From Bacteroidales bacterium (GTDB taxonomy: Bacteria > Bacteroidota > Bacteroidia > Bacteroidales > WCHB1-69), in assembly GCA_017617445.1 (NCBI GenBank), contig JAFZWE010000019.1, positions 1 to 41,793 of the forward strand: a DNA stretch of 41,793 nt, given 5' to 3'. The first letter of the stretch is position 1; every line of letters starts with the position of its first letter. The notes below the pieces were generated by a model. It was not told where the DNA came from and made no database searches. It saw nothing but the letters and a program-made list of their open reading frames with translations. Made by a program: the position numbers and the translations under genes. Of this stretch, positions 1 through 8,478 are shown piece by piece.

Positions 1-440
1 ATGTGCAGCGTGACCACGGAGTCGCAGCCGTTGGCAGCGGTGAAGGTCTGGGTGTAGTCGTTGGATTGGTTGTAAACCTGGTCGTTCCAAGTGTAGCTTT
101 CGCAGCCGGAGTCGCTGAATTCGTAGGTGACGGGCTGGAGGATGGTGAGGTGCAGCGTGACCACGGAGTCGCAGCCGTTGCTGGCGGTGAAGGTCTGGGT
201 GTAGTCATCGGATTGGTTGTAAACCTGGTCGTTCCAAGTGTAGCTTTCGCAGCCAGAGTCGCTGAATTCGTAGGTGGCGGGCTGGAGAATGGTGAGGTGC
301 AGCGTGACCACTGAGTCACAGCCGTTGGCAGCAGTGAAGGTCTGGGTGTAGTCGTTGGATTGGTTGTAAACCTGGTCGTTCCAAGTGTAGCTTTCGCAGC
401 CGGAGTCGCTGAATTCATTGTTAACGACGGGATGCACGGT
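1..440 (-). repeat. 147-bp near-identical tandem repeats inside the left giant gene
   Basis: GAATTC-centred copies recur at 117, 264 and 411, exactly 147 bp apart, and the flanking bases are almost identical. Each unit encodes 49 residues with one C-E-S-Y-T-W and one G-C-D-S-V-V motif. A fourth, more diverged copy lies near 780-890. Because the unit is a whole number of codons, copy number can change without breaking the frame. Confidence 0.9.
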
Positions 441-3400
441 GAGGGTAAGGTTGACAATGCTGTCGCATGTTCCGGGGCGTTCGATGACACGTTGGTATTC
501 GGTGGTGCCGACGGCGGGATTGTCAATTTGGAAGCCGTTGTTGGTGTAGGCAGTGCCTTCGCAAGTTTGGTCGGAAATATGCGTAACAGCTTCATTTCCA
601 ACGGTGAGATATAGAATCACGGTGCTGTCGCAGAAGTTTTCAGTGGTGAGGTGCTGATAATAGGTACCTTGTTCTGTTTCGTTGAAATTATAAGACTGAT
701 AGCTTTCGCCGTCGCAAATTTGAGCATGGATTTCTGTGGAGACCGGCTGGTGAATGATGAGGTGCAGGGTGACGATGGAGTCACAGCCATTGGCGGCGAT
801 GAAGGTCTGTGTGTAATCTCCGGATTGGTCGTAAATCTGTTCGTTCCATGTGTAGCTCTCACATTGTGAGTCGCTGAATTCGTAGGTGGCGGGTTGGAGG
901 ATGGTGAGGTACAGAGTGACCACGGAGTCACAGCCCTGGGCGTTGGTATGGGTAATGCTGTAAGTGCCTTCTTCTGAAACGTTGAATCCGTTTTCCGTAT
1001 AGACGTCCCCTGAGCAGATGGCTGCGTGAATGGCTGTGTCATTGGGAGTGCCGATGGTCAGGTGCAGAATGGCAGTCTCTGTGCAATTTTCAGCTGTGAA
1101 ACCTGAAAGTGTGTAGTCTCCGGAGGTGTAGCATTCCATGTTGTAACTGCGCCAGGTCCATGAGTAAGGAGCGGCGCAGACAGTATCATAAAGTTCCTCC
1201 AAAACGCTCTGGTTTACTGTAAGGTTAATATAAACCACACTGTCGCATCCGTTGGCGGCAGTCAGGGTGTTGCTGATGAGTTGGGTTTCATGGTATTCTT
1301 CTCCTTCCCATTGGAAAACATCACAAACAGTGGTGTCCAGATGAATTTCGTAGGTGTCGCGGATATTGATGTGGTAAATTGTGACGCTGTCGCAGCCGTA
1401 GGTGCTTTCCGCCGGGGTGATGACGGTAAATTCGGTTGATGTGGTGTAGTCTGTCTGCTCGTATGTAAAACTGCCACAGGTGTCCACATAGATGTGGGTG
1501 GTGTCAGGGGCATTCACATCCAGATGCAGGAGATGGTAGGTGGTGCAATAGCCGTTTTGTTCCATGTACTCGTAATCGCCAGCTTCGCTTTCGTTGAAGA
1601 AATCGGATTGGAAGGTTTGTCCTTCGCAGATGGCTTGGGTGACGGAGATGGTGTCGCTGGGGAATGAGGTGTAGTGCAGGTTGCCTTCTTGGTAGGTGAT
1701 TAGAATTTCAGAGAGGTATGCGGCGCCGCCGGTCATGTCAAGGTAAAAGTAGCGATAGCCCGCGTCGGCGGGAACCTCCCACTGGGTGCTGGCTGTGTTG
1801 TCAACTGCGGTCTGTCCGCCCAGACTGATGCCATCTTCAGAATAGTTGTCTTTGTTTAGCGGTGTGGTGCTGACGTAGGGGGTCCAGGTACGTGCTGTTC
1901 CTCTTGCACCGCCAGTGAGCCGAATCTCGGTAATGCTGCCCGGCAACTCCGTCTCGTTGTAGGGCATGGAGTTGGCGGAGTTGGAGTTGGTTTGCATTCT
2001 GTCGTTGGTGGGACAGTAGAGGTCAAACCAGCCGTCGATGGTGGTGCCTTGGGCAGAAACTGCGCTCCAGGCGTCGTCTGTTCCGTATGAGGTGCTTTCC
2101 CCAGTGAAGGATTCGCGAGTGATTCGGATGGAATCAGCGGTGATGTCACCTGTAGCAAAGACAGCGTACAGTTCAGTGTCCTGGGTGGGTACAAGGGTGG
2201 TGAAAACTTCCGGAGCTACATCTGTGGATGTGGGGATGGGGCTTGTGCTCCAGCCGATGAAGTCCCCTCCTGGGCAATCAGTCAGCGTCTGGAGCGTGAG
2301 GGCGGGTTGACCTTCGGTGTATGTGTCCGGAGTGTCTCCGTAGTGGCTGATGTTGGCGACATTATAATAAACGTTGTAGGTTTCGGGTTCGGCAGGGTAG
2401 GCGGTCGTCACTTCGCTATAGGCGGTGCCGACATTGTTGGTGGCGTAGGCACAGATGTAATAGGGCTCAAAGCCAAGGACGTCCAGCGCGTGGACGAACT
2501 CTTCATTTGTGCCGATGGAGTTTCCCAATGATATCTGGGTGCAACCCTCCCCGCTGATTTCAGGAGAGGGGTTCGTCAGGCTGTAGACAAAACCATAATC
2601 CACCACTGTGCAATTGAAATCGCCTGTTGCGGCGACGGAGCTGTGCAGGTTCAGTGCACGGTCCGCCAAATCCGTAGTGACCGGATTCAGTGTGGGCAGC
2701 TCCATGCAGTCGCTTGAGGCAGGCGTGACGTCATTGCTGTTGCGCGGAATGATGTCAAAGGTGGAATTATAGGTGTAGATGACGCCGGTGATGTTTTGCG
2801 GCAGGACGGGGATGTCCATTCCAATCAGGTCACTCTCAATGTATTTGGCTCCCACTTTCACGGTGCTTTGCTCGTTCAAGTTGTAGAACTTGTTGTATTC
2901 AAATGTGTCCACGTTTGCCTGGATGGTGACGTTTTCCACAGTGACGAGCATGGCTTCATACGTGGTGCTGATTTCGTCAAGGGTGAGGATGATGGGGGAT
3001 ACGCTGTTTCCTGAAGAAACGGGATCTCCCGGGTCTGTGACGGGTTGGAATTCCAGGAGGTTGTTGTAGATGGTCAGGGTCCCGATGATACCGGTGATTT
3101 CGTCGCCGGCAACGTATGGGGTGGTGATGTGGCCGGGCTGGTCGTCAATCAGGATTCCGGCGGTTGCGTCCTGCAGGTATTTGTGGTTGCGGTTGCTGGC
3201 TGTCAAGGTGACGATGGCGCTGCCGGTCAGACGGTACAGCGTACTGTTGTCAGCAGCTTGACTGCGTAGGTCGCTGATGGTGTTAACGTCTGTGATGGCA
3301 GGAAAGGTGTAGGTGGCGGTGGCGACATGGCTGGTGTCGGTTGATGTGCAGGCGATGGCTTTGAGTGTGGTGGTTCCGGAGATGGTCAGGGGAGAGGAGT

Positions 3401-4079
3401 ACAGGGCAGAAGTGCCGTTCGGCTCAGTGCCATCGGTGGTATAACGGATCTCAGCCCCTTCGGTGGTGCTGGCCAGCGTGACGGTCAGGGGGTTGTAGTA
3501 GGTGCCTGTCCCGGGGGTGAATGTCGGAGCACTGACGGTAGAGGGCGTGGTGCTCAAACGGAAAAACCGGATCTGGGTGTTGGAGATATTCCCGGTGGTG
3601 TTGGTGTAGCACCTCCAGTCGGGGTTGGTGACATATACACCGACGTATCGGTTGGTCCCGGTGTTTTTCAACCAGTTGGTTTCGTGCAGGGTGAAGCGGC
3701 TGTTTTCCCCTGTGCCTACACGCACGCCGTTATTGCTGTTGGTGCAGTACAGCCATCTTTCCGTGGTCCCGTCGGGATAAAAGATGTATCCGTCACTGTT
3801 GGGTTCGCTGATGTTCCACTTCAAATTGTCTTCCACATCGCTGATGACGGCAGTATTATCGCTGTTCAGGATGACCGCAATGGCCGCAGTGGCAGAGTTG
3901 GTGTTCGCTGTGTTTGGCATGGCCACTTGGCTGTTGACATCCACAATCATGAACACATCCGTCGGCGTGAGGTTGTTAAAATCGGTGATTTCCCATGTCT
4001 GCGCCTTGGACAATAAAGGACACATCCCTATCAGGATTGAAAAAATAAGGATGATTTGGTGCGTAAAATGTTTTTTCAT
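1..4079 (-). CDS. Giant secreted repeat protein, 5' part only (C-terminus off the left edge)
   Basis: The frame is open without a stop from an ATG at 4079 to the left edge, giving at least 1359 codons. Residues 1-27 are a signal peptide ending in a KAQ site. Domains then follow in order. A chitobiase-type CHB_HEX_C domain lies at about nt 3560-3300 (TDGTEP signature). A DUF5689-like OB-fold region lies at about 3300-2725. An InlB/Listeria-repeat-like domain lies at about 2375-2140 (F-I-G-W-S, ELYAVF). A carbohydrate-binding-like domain lies at about 2140-1690. From about 1680 to the edge there are at least ten Cys-containing repeats of roughly 50 residues, with the pattern C-E-S-Y-T-W ... G-C-D-S-V-V-T-L-H-L-T-I. 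The last three are near identical at DNA level with a 147-bp period. The protein is probably exported and cell-surface attached; a T9SS C-terminal domain is expected beyond the edge but not seen. The leader (4080-4188) is very AT-rich, with a possible imperfect -7 box at 4166-4173 and a palindrome at 4104-4118. Function is unknown; adhesion is an inference. Confidence 0.85.
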   Translation of the reverse strand, partial: MKKHFTHQIILIFSILIGMCPLLSKAQTWEITDFNNLTPTDVFMIVDVNSQVAMPNTANTNSATAAIAVILNSDNTAVISDVEDNLKWNISEPNSDGYIFYPDGTTERWLYCTNSNNGVRVGTGENSRFTLHETNWLKNTGTNRYVGVYVTNPDWRCYTNTTGNISNTQIRFFRLSTTPSTVSAPTFTPGTGTYYNPLTVTLASTTEGAEIRYTTDGTEPNGTSALYSSPLTISGTTTLKAIACTSTDTSHVATATYTFPAITDVNTISDLRSQAADNSTLYRLTGSAIVTLTASNRNHKYLQDATAGILIDDQPGHITTPYVAGDEITGIIGTLTIYNNLLEFQPVTDPGDPVSSGNSVSPIILTLDEISTTYEAMLVTVENVTIQANVDTFEYNKFYNLNEQSTVKVGAKYIESDLIGMDIPVLPQNITGVIYTYNSTFDIIPRNSNDVTPASSDCMELPTLNPVTTDLADRALNLHSSVAATGDFNCTVVDYGFVYSLTNPSPEISGEGCTQISLGNSIGTNEEFVHALDVLGFEPYYICAYATNNVGTAYSEVTTAYPAEPETYNVYYNVANISHYGDTPDTYTEGQPALTLQTLTDCPGGDFIGWSTSPIPTSTDVAPEVFTTLVPTQDTELYAVFATGDITADSIRITRESFTGESTSYGTDDAWSAVSAQGTTIDGWFDLYCPTNDRMQTNSNSANSMPYNETELPGSITEIRLTGGARGTARTWTPYVSTTPLNKDNYSEDGISLGGQTAVDNTASTQWEVPADAGYRYFYLDMTGGAAYLSEILITYQEGNLHYTSFPSDTISVTQAICEGQTFQSDFFNESEAGDYEYMEQNGYCTTYHLLHLDVNAPDTTHIYVDTCGSFTYEQTDYTTSTEFTVITPAESTYGCDSVTIYHINIRDTYEIHLDTTVCDVFQWEGEEYHETQLISNTLTAANGCDSVVYINLTVNQSVLEELYDTVCAAPYSWTWRSYNMECYTSGDYTLSGFTAENCTETAILHLTIGTPNDTAIHAAICSGDVYTENGFNVSEEGTYSITHTNAQGCDSVVTLYLTILQPATYEFSDSQCESYTWNEQIYDQSGDYTQTFIAANGCDSIVTLHLIIHQPVSTEIHAQICDGESYQSYNFNETEQGTYYQHLTTENFCDSTVILYLTVGNEAVTHISDQTCEGTAYTNNGFQIDNPAVGTTEYQRVIERPGTCDSIVNLTLTVHPVVNNEFSDSGCESYTWNDQVYNQSNDYTQTFTAANGCDSVVTLHLTILQPATYEFSDSGCESYTWNDQVYNQSDDYTQTFTASNGCDSVVTLHLTILQPVTYEFSDSGCESYTWNDQVYNQSNDYTQTFTAANGCDSVVTLH

Positions 4080-4103
4080 GTTATGTTTTTGATTTTTTTA
4101 ATA

Positions 4104-4118
4104 ATTTGATTATCAAAT
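4104..4118. promoter_or_regulatory. 15-bp perfect palindrome in the leader of the left giant gene
   Basis: The sequence ATTTGAT-T-ATCAAAT forms 7-bp arms around one base. It lies 24-39 nt upstream of the ATG at 4079. It overlaps an 11-mer shared with three other leaders in the window. It could be a protein-binding site or a short mRNA structure, or simply AT-rich chance sequence. Confidence 0.35.
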
Positions 4119-4188
4119 AAATAATTACACAAATAAACTATTTGGAGTTTATTTGTAACAAAACGCGAAAATACATTTTTTTTCGGGA

Positions 4189-5262
4189 TTACGGCAGCAC
4201 TTGCACCGCCATTCCTGAGCTTACTTTTTGATCTCCTTTGGTAATGACTGAATCCCCTTCTGACAGGCCGCTGGTGATGATGATGCCATAGGGAGCCAGC
4301 CCGCCGGTGGTTACGGTGCGCTGCTCTGCCTTGCCGTTGTGAACCACCCATACAAATTTCCGGTTGACGTCAGCACTCTTGACGGTGTGGTTGTCCAATA
4401 CAATGCGCTGGGTGCTGTCGCTCTGTGAGATTCGCACGTTGCATACCATGCCGGGCATTAGGTCTCCCGTGGGATTGTCCAATGGAATGCTTACGTCATA
4501 GTTGTGAGACAGGGGATTGGCCACCACTCCCTTATCTGCAATGCGGCTCTCCAGTATGCGGTCTCCCAAAGCTGGAATGGTGACCCTCGCGGCTTGACCG
4601 GAATGAAGGGTGGAGATAATATTTTCCGGGATGGGTACCCGAACTTCTACATGGTTGATTTTCAATAAGGTGAAAACGGTGATGCTGGGCATGACATTCA
4701 TTCCGGTTCCCACTTCAATTTGGCCCACCACTCCTGAAAATGGTGCATATAACCGACAGTTGTCCAGATTGCGTTTGGCTAAGGCTTCCGAAGACTGCGC
4801 TTGCGCCAGCTTGGTCTGAATTTCCACCCACTGCACTTCTGTAATGCTGCCTTTCTCGTGCAGTTGTTTCAGTCGTTCAAACCCGTCTTGCGCCTGCCGA
4901 AGGGTGGCTTGTGCCGCCGCATAGCTGTCTTGATAGCTCTTGTCGTCAATTTCCGCCAGCAACTGTCCCTCGCTCACCCGCTGTCCTTCTTTGACATGCA
5001 CTGCCGTGATGTTTCCGGGTACCGCAAAACTCAACGCAGAGGAGGAGGCCGCATGGATGGTCCCGACATAATTCTGGACAGCGGCATCTCCGGATTCAGA
5101 AATGATGGTGACTTCAACCGGAATGGGGCTAACGGTGTGCTTTGCGGGCTTGATTTTATTGCAACTTCCCCAACACAATACCGCCAGAATGAAGGCTGGC
5201 ACTGTGAAAATGTAAGATGCTCTCTTTGGCATGCGGCTTGAAAATAAATAAACTAATTTCAT
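4189..5262 (-). CDS. RND-type efflux periplasmic adaptor (MFP/HlyD family)
   Basis: The product is 357 residues, the usual size for the family. It links an inner-membrane RND pump to an outer-membrane channel. The N-terminus is hydrophobic and ends in a lipoprotein-like G-S-C, so the mature protein is probably lipidated and periplasmic. A biotinyl-lipoyl half-motif (V-P-G-N-I ... V-K-E-G-Q-R-V-S-E-G-Q-L-L-A-E-I-D) is followed by an alpha-hairpin rich in A/Q/L (about residues 110-160). The second lipoyl half (A-P-F-S-G-V-V-G) and the beta-barrel with the closing G-L-S-E-G-D-S-V come next. An alternative start at 5232 (MPKRA...) would give a more standard-length signal; 5262 is kept for its AT-rich context. 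No RND pump or TolC-like gene lies next to it: the downstream neighbour is the giant gene and the upstream one is a divergent ferredoxin. The family call is firm, the substrate unknown. Confidence 0.88.
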   Translation of the reverse strand: MKLVYLFSSRMPKRASYIFTVPAFILAVLCWGSCNKIKPAKHTVSPIPVEVTIISESGDAAVQNYVGTIHAASSSALSFAVPGNITAVHVKEGQRVSEGQLLAEIDDKSYQDSYAAAQATLRQAQDGFERLKQLHEKGSITEVQWVEIQTKLAQAQSSEALAKRNLDNCRLYAPFSGVVGQIEVGTGMNVMPSITVFTLLKINHVEVRVPIPENIISTLHSGQAARVTIPALGDRILESRIADKGVVANPLSHNYDVSIPLDNPTGDLMPGMVCNVRISQSDSTQRIVLDNHTVKSADVNRKFVWVVHNGKAEQRTVTTGGLAPYGIIITSGLSEGDSVITKGDQKVSSGMAVQVLP

Positions 5263-5454
5263 TTAACGCAAGTTTGGCTTCTTTGTTTTGTGCGAAGTGC
5301 GTTTTTTTTATGACAAACTCGCATTAAAAAATTGATTCTTGCACATCTGCAGTCACTTTCAAAGGTGTTTCAATGGCCTATCTTATTGAAAAATATCAGT
5401 TTTCGTCTGTTGAAATATTTTTTTGCTTGGTGCCTAAATTGTAAAAAAATGTAG

Positions 5455-5462
5455 TAATTTTG
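5455..5462 (+). promoter_or_regulatory. Bacteroidota -7 box for the ferredoxin gene
   Basis: TAATTTTG fits TAnnTTTG and lies 31 bases before the ferredoxin ATG. A TTTG at 5422-5425 and a TTGG at 5427-5430 are possible upstream elements, but their spacing (29 and 24) is longer than the usual 19-21. Transcription would start near 5469. Confidence 0.55.
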
Positions 5463-5493
5463 CCGCCGTTAAATAACCAATAAAATATAAACT

Positions 5494-5664
5494 ATGGCTT
5501 ACAAAATTTCTGATTCCTGTGTGGCTTGCGGTACTTGTGCAGGCGAATGCCCCGTCGGAGCTATTTCCGAAGGCGACATCTACAAAATTAATCCCGATGA
5601 ATGCATCGAATGTGGTGCTTGCGCCGGCGCTTGCCCCTGCGGTGCCATCAGCCTGGATGAATAG
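5494..5664 (+). CDS. 2[4Fe-4S] ferredoxin (clostridial type)
   Basis: This is a 56-residue acidic protein with two CxxCxxCxxxCP clusters: C9, C12, C15, C19 and C37, C40, C43, C47. These ligand two [4Fe-4S] centres. C49 follows the second cluster and is probably not a ligand. The length matches clostridial-type ferredoxins, which carry low-potential electrons for enzymes such as pyruvate:ferredoxin oxidoreductase or hydrogenase. That suits an anaerobe with the acetate kinase found downstream in this window. The gene stands alone on the plus strand between two leftward genes. It has a recognisable -7 box and is closed 20 nt later by a strong hairpin terminator. The start ATG is preceded by an AT-rich leader without a Shine-Dalgarno sequence. 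Confidence 0.95.
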   Translation: MAYKISDSCVACGTCAGECPVGAISEGDIYKINPDECIECGACAGACPCGAISLDE

Positions 5665-5684
5665 TTTGTAACACATCAAGGTAC

Positions 5685-5714
5685 AAAAAAAGCACTCCTC
5701 GGAGTGCTTTTTTT
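5685..5714. terminator. Bidirectional intrinsic terminator between ferredoxin and lipoprotein genes
   Basis: The stem AGCACTC-CTCG-GAGTGCT is flanked by an A-run (from 5685) on the left and a T-run (to about 5714) on the right. It therefore reads as a terminator for the ferredoxin on the plus strand and for the convergent lipoprotein gene on the minus strand. Confidence 0.92.
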
Positions 5715-5732
5715 GTTGTTACAGAAAGGGAT

Positions 5733-6239
5733 TTACGCTTCGCAGCTTATCTCCTCTTCTCCAGCATCAGCTGCATCTGCTGTATTTTCAGAAGCATCAT
5801 CGCTCTCCGTATCGGTGTTGGCTGCTGACGGCTCGCCACCCACTTCAAATTTTGATTTGGCGAGTTCAATAATGTCTTTGACGCGAACTTTGCCGTCCAC
5901 TTTAATCACTTGGAAAATAACCGTATTGACCGTTACTTCGCCTCCGTTGGCGGGTTTCACTGATACTTCAGCTGTCACCTTGTCACCTTCAATCTTGACA
6001 ATTTTGAAGTCATTGTTCGGGTCAAAAATCTTGGCATCTTTCAACAACTGTTTGTCCTGATCAGACAGTTTGTCGTATCCTTCGGCAAATTGCTGTGCAG
6101 CTTTGTCAATGCCTTGTTCCTTGATTGTTTTGAAAAATTCGGTGCATGTTTTTTCCACCTCTTCTTTGGCGAGTTGCTGCTTGCAGCCACTGAATAGGAT
6201 AGCAACTACTGCCATCATTACAAAGCAAAATTTTTTCAT
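5733..6239 (-). CDS. Small lipoprotein (DUF4878/SnoaL-like fold possible)
   Basis: The product is 168 residues from the ATG at 6239. The frame is open to an ATG at 6263, but the MKK start gives a clean lipoprotein signal with lipobox L-F-S-G-C (C19). The 25-110 region is mixed alpha/beta with a K-rich helix (V-E-K-T-C-T-E-F-F-K-T-I), resembling the NTF2-like DUF4878 lipoproteins of Bacteroidota. The C-terminal ~30 residues are acidic and low-complexity (A, D, E, S, T). The gene starts 37 bp after the phosphohexomutase stop and probably ends the leftward block; the terminator at 5685-5714 follows it. Its leader holds the 11-mer shared with three other genes. Function is unknown. Confidence 0.85.
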   Translation of the reverse strand: MKKFCFVMMAVVAILFSGCKQQLAKEEVEKTCTEFFKTIKEQGIDKAAQQFAEGYDKLSDQDKQLLKDAKIFDPNNDFKIVKIEGDKVTAEVSVKPANGGEVTVNTVIFQVIKVDGKVRVKDIIELAKSKFEVGGEPSAANTDTESDDASENTADAADAGEEEISCEA

Positions 6240-6276
6240 TTTTATTGGTTTTAAGTGAAACAATATAATTTGATTG

Positions 6277-7998
6277 TTAAAGGTCTAACGATTGGCGTAT
6301 CTGGATGATTTTTTCGTGTGCAATTTTTTCAGTTTTTGATAGTTCTGAGAGATTGCTCAAGTTTTCCTTCACACCGAAATAGAATTTGATTTTGGGTTCT
6401 GTGCCGGACGGGCGGACGGTGATTTTGGTGCCGTCTGCTGTGAAGAACTGCAATACATTGGATGTCGGTAGCAGGATTGGTGTCACGGTCCCTTTTACCA
6501 GATCCGTGCTGGTGCGGCTGGCATAGTCTTTCATGACCAGCACCTGGTCGCCATTGATGTATTGGGGCGGGCAACTCCTGAATGTATCCATCATTTTTTG
6601 GATTTCCTCCGCTCCTGATTTCCCTTTTTTGGTGAGGGAGAGCAACTCTTCGTGGAACAGTCCGTGCTGGAGATAGAGTTCTTGAAGTTGCTGGAAGAGC
6701 GTTTTGCCGTTTTCAGCGAGGAAGGCAGCCATTTCTGCAATCATGCAGCAGGCGGAAACGGCATCTTTGTCGCGAACGAAATCCCCGACCAAGTAGCCGT
6801 AGCTTTCCTCTCCGCCCACAATGAATTTCTTGTCAGGTTCGTTCTCTATTTTTTCAGCTATATATTTGAAACCAGTCAGCACATCAAAACACTCTACATG
6901 GAAGTGTTCCGCAATTTTTCTCACTAATTCTGTTGTGACAATGGTTTTCACCACGAACTCCTTGCCTGTAAGCTGTTGGTTTTTGCTCCATTGTGAAAGC
7001 ACGTAGTTCACCAGCAGCGAACCGGTCTGGTTGCCGTTCAGGAGCACCATCTCTCCATCGTTGTTACGCACGGCAATTCCCACGCGGTCAGCGTCAGGGT
7101 CGGTGGCCAGTACCAGGTCCGCTCCGATTTCATCCGCTTTTTTCATGGCCAACTCCATGGCGCTGCGCTCCTCCGGATTGGGGGAGGCTACCGTCGGGAA
7201 ATCCCCGTCAGGCTCTTTCTGGGATTCCAGCACCGTGACATTGGTGAAACCGAATCTCTCCAATGCTTGAGGCACCATGGTAATGCCCGTGCCGTGCAGT
7301 GGCGTATATACTATGTTGAGGTCGCTGTGCTTCCGCACTGCCTCCGGGTTCAAAGCGAGACCCGCGATTTTATCCAAGTAAACATCATCCACTTCATGGC
7401 TGATAATCTGGATTTTATCCGGATTGCCGTTCCAACAAATCTGATCCACAGAGGATACTGCATTCACTTCATTGATGATGCCTTTGTCATGCGGGGGAAC
7501 AATTTGCCCGCCGTCCGACCAGTAAACCTTGTAGCCGTTGTACTCTTTCGGATTGTGAGAGGCGGTCACCATGATGCCTGCATGGCAGTGTAAATGACGA
7601 ACGGCGAAGGACAGCTCCGGTGTGGGTCTCAGGGATTCAAACAGATAGCAGTGAATGCCATTGGCTGCCATCACTTGCGCGGTGGTTTCCGCAAAATAAC
7701 GGCTGTTGTTGCGGGAATCATGCGACACTACCACTTTCAAATCGGCACCCGGAAGGTTCTTCTTCAGGTAATTGGCCAAGCCCTGTGTGGCCGCTCCCAC
7801 AGTGTACTTGTTCATTCGGTTTGGCCCCACCCCCATGATACCACGCAGTCCGCCGGTCCCGAACTCCAGTGTGCGGTAAAAGGATTCGGTCAGCTCATTG
7901 GGGTCTTCTTCCATCAATCTTTTGACTTCCTTTCGGGTCTCCTGATCATAACTATCGCTCAACCAGGATTTTGCTGTTTTAATGATCGTTTCTTCCAT
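6277..7998 (-). CDS. Phosphohexomutase (phosphoglucomutase/phosphomannomutase)
   Basis: The product is 573 residues, the length of Bacteroidota and Firmicutes alpha-PGM/PMM enzymes that interconvert hexose 1- and 6-phosphates in the cytoplasm. The catalytic phosphoserine loop T-A-S-H-N-P is at 145-150 (S147). The metal-binding D-P-D-A-D-R is at 300-305 and the sugar-specificity loop G-E-E-S-Y-G near 393. The phosphate-binding R-P-S-G-T-E-P-K is near 529-536. All four active-site loops are intact. The gene follows the HsdR_N-like gene after 45 bp and precedes the lipoprotein by 37 bp, so co-transcription is likely. It may supply sugar 1-phosphates for glycan synthesis, fitting RfaE2 upstream in the same block. 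Whether glucose or mannose is preferred cannot be read from sequence. Confidence 0.95.
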   Translation of the reverse strand: MEETIIKTAKSWLSDSYDQETRKEVKRLMEEDPNELTESFYRTLEFGTGGLRGIMGVGPNRMNKYTVGAATQGLANYLKKNLPGADLKVVVSHDSRNNSRYFAETTAQVMAANGIHCYLFESLRPTPELSFAVRHLHCHAGIMVTASHNPKEYNGYKVYWSDGGQIVPPHDKGIINEVNAVSSVDQICWNGNPDKIQIISHEVDDVYLDKIAGLALNPEAVRKHSDLNIVYTPLHGTGITMVPQALERFGFTNVTVLESQKEPDGDFPTVASPNPEERSAMELAMKKADEIGADLVLATDPDADRVGIAVRNNDGEMVLLNGNQTGSLLVNYVLSQWSKNQQLTGKEFVVKTIVTTELVRKIAEHFHVECFDVLTGFKYIAEKIENEPDKKFIVGGEESYGYLVGDFVRDKDAVSACCMIAEMAAFLAENGKTLFQQLQELYLQHGLFHEELLSLTKKGKSGAEEIQKMMDTFRSCPPQYINGDQVLVMKDYASRTSTDLVKGTVTPILLPTSNVLQFFTADGTKITVRPSGTEPKIKFYFGVKENLSNLSELSKTEKIAHEKIIQIRQSLDL

Positions 7999-8043
7999 GT
8001 TGTTATTTTTTTTGTTTACAATCTATTTAAAAAAAGGAGGCTA

Positions 8044-8463
8044 TCAGTGGCTCAGGTCTGGCCAGCCGTCGATATATTGTATTTTTTCTGTTTCAAAATC
8101 TATGTGAAAAAAAATACTGTTTTGCCCGTTGCTGACTCCAATGACGGGAGCCCTCAGGGTTTTGTTGTAACGTCCCACCTGTTCCACAACATTTTGGCTC
8201 AAAACGATATGTGGCGCTTTGCATTCAATGACAAGCATCGGAGAGCCTGAACTGTGGTACACGACCAAATCATACCTTTTGGTCATTCCGTCCACAGTGA
8301 TTTGCTTTTCCACGGACAGGTGTGACAGGGGTGTTTTCTTCTCTTCAATGAGGTAGTGAATAAGGAACTGGCGTACTTTTTCCTCTTCTGTCAGGGGCAC
8401 CCATTTCTTCCGTGCCACATCGAAGACCTCTTGTTTTCCGCCATTTTCCCGTATCTGTATCAT
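8044..8463 (-). CDS. HsdR N-terminal-like PD-(D/E)xK domain protein
   Basis: This 139-residue protein matches the stand-alone HSDR_N_2 family common in Bacteroidota. After a variable N-terminus there is a helical segment (Q-F-L-I-H-Y-L) followed by the nuclease-fold core: Y-D-L-V-V-Y with D65, then L-V-I-E-C-K-A-P with E80 and K82. The D...ExK set is the metal-binding signature of the PD-(D/E)xK superfamily. No helicase, HsdM or HsdS gene lies nearby, so it is not a restriction system here; the whole product is only the N-terminal domain. It starts 15 nt after the T9SS type-B gene. Its biological role is not established. Confidence 0.87.
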   Translation of the reverse strand: MIQIRENGGKQEVFDVARKKWVPLTEEEKVRQFLIHYLIEEKKTPLSHLSVEKQITVDGMTKRYDLVVYHSSGSPMLVIECKAPHIVLSQNVVEQVGRYNKTLRAPVIGVSNGQNSIFFHIDFETEKIQYIDGWPDLSH

Positions 8464-8478
8464 GGTTCGTTGTCAGTT

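Noticed and set aside
1-440. Non-coding satellite or CRISPR-like repeats at the left edge
   Set aside because: The 147-bp units are in frame with a long coding region and encode conserved 49-residue modules.
8044-8463. Type I restriction system
   Set aside because: Only the small HsdR N-terminal-like domain is present; helicase, methylase and specificity genes are absent.
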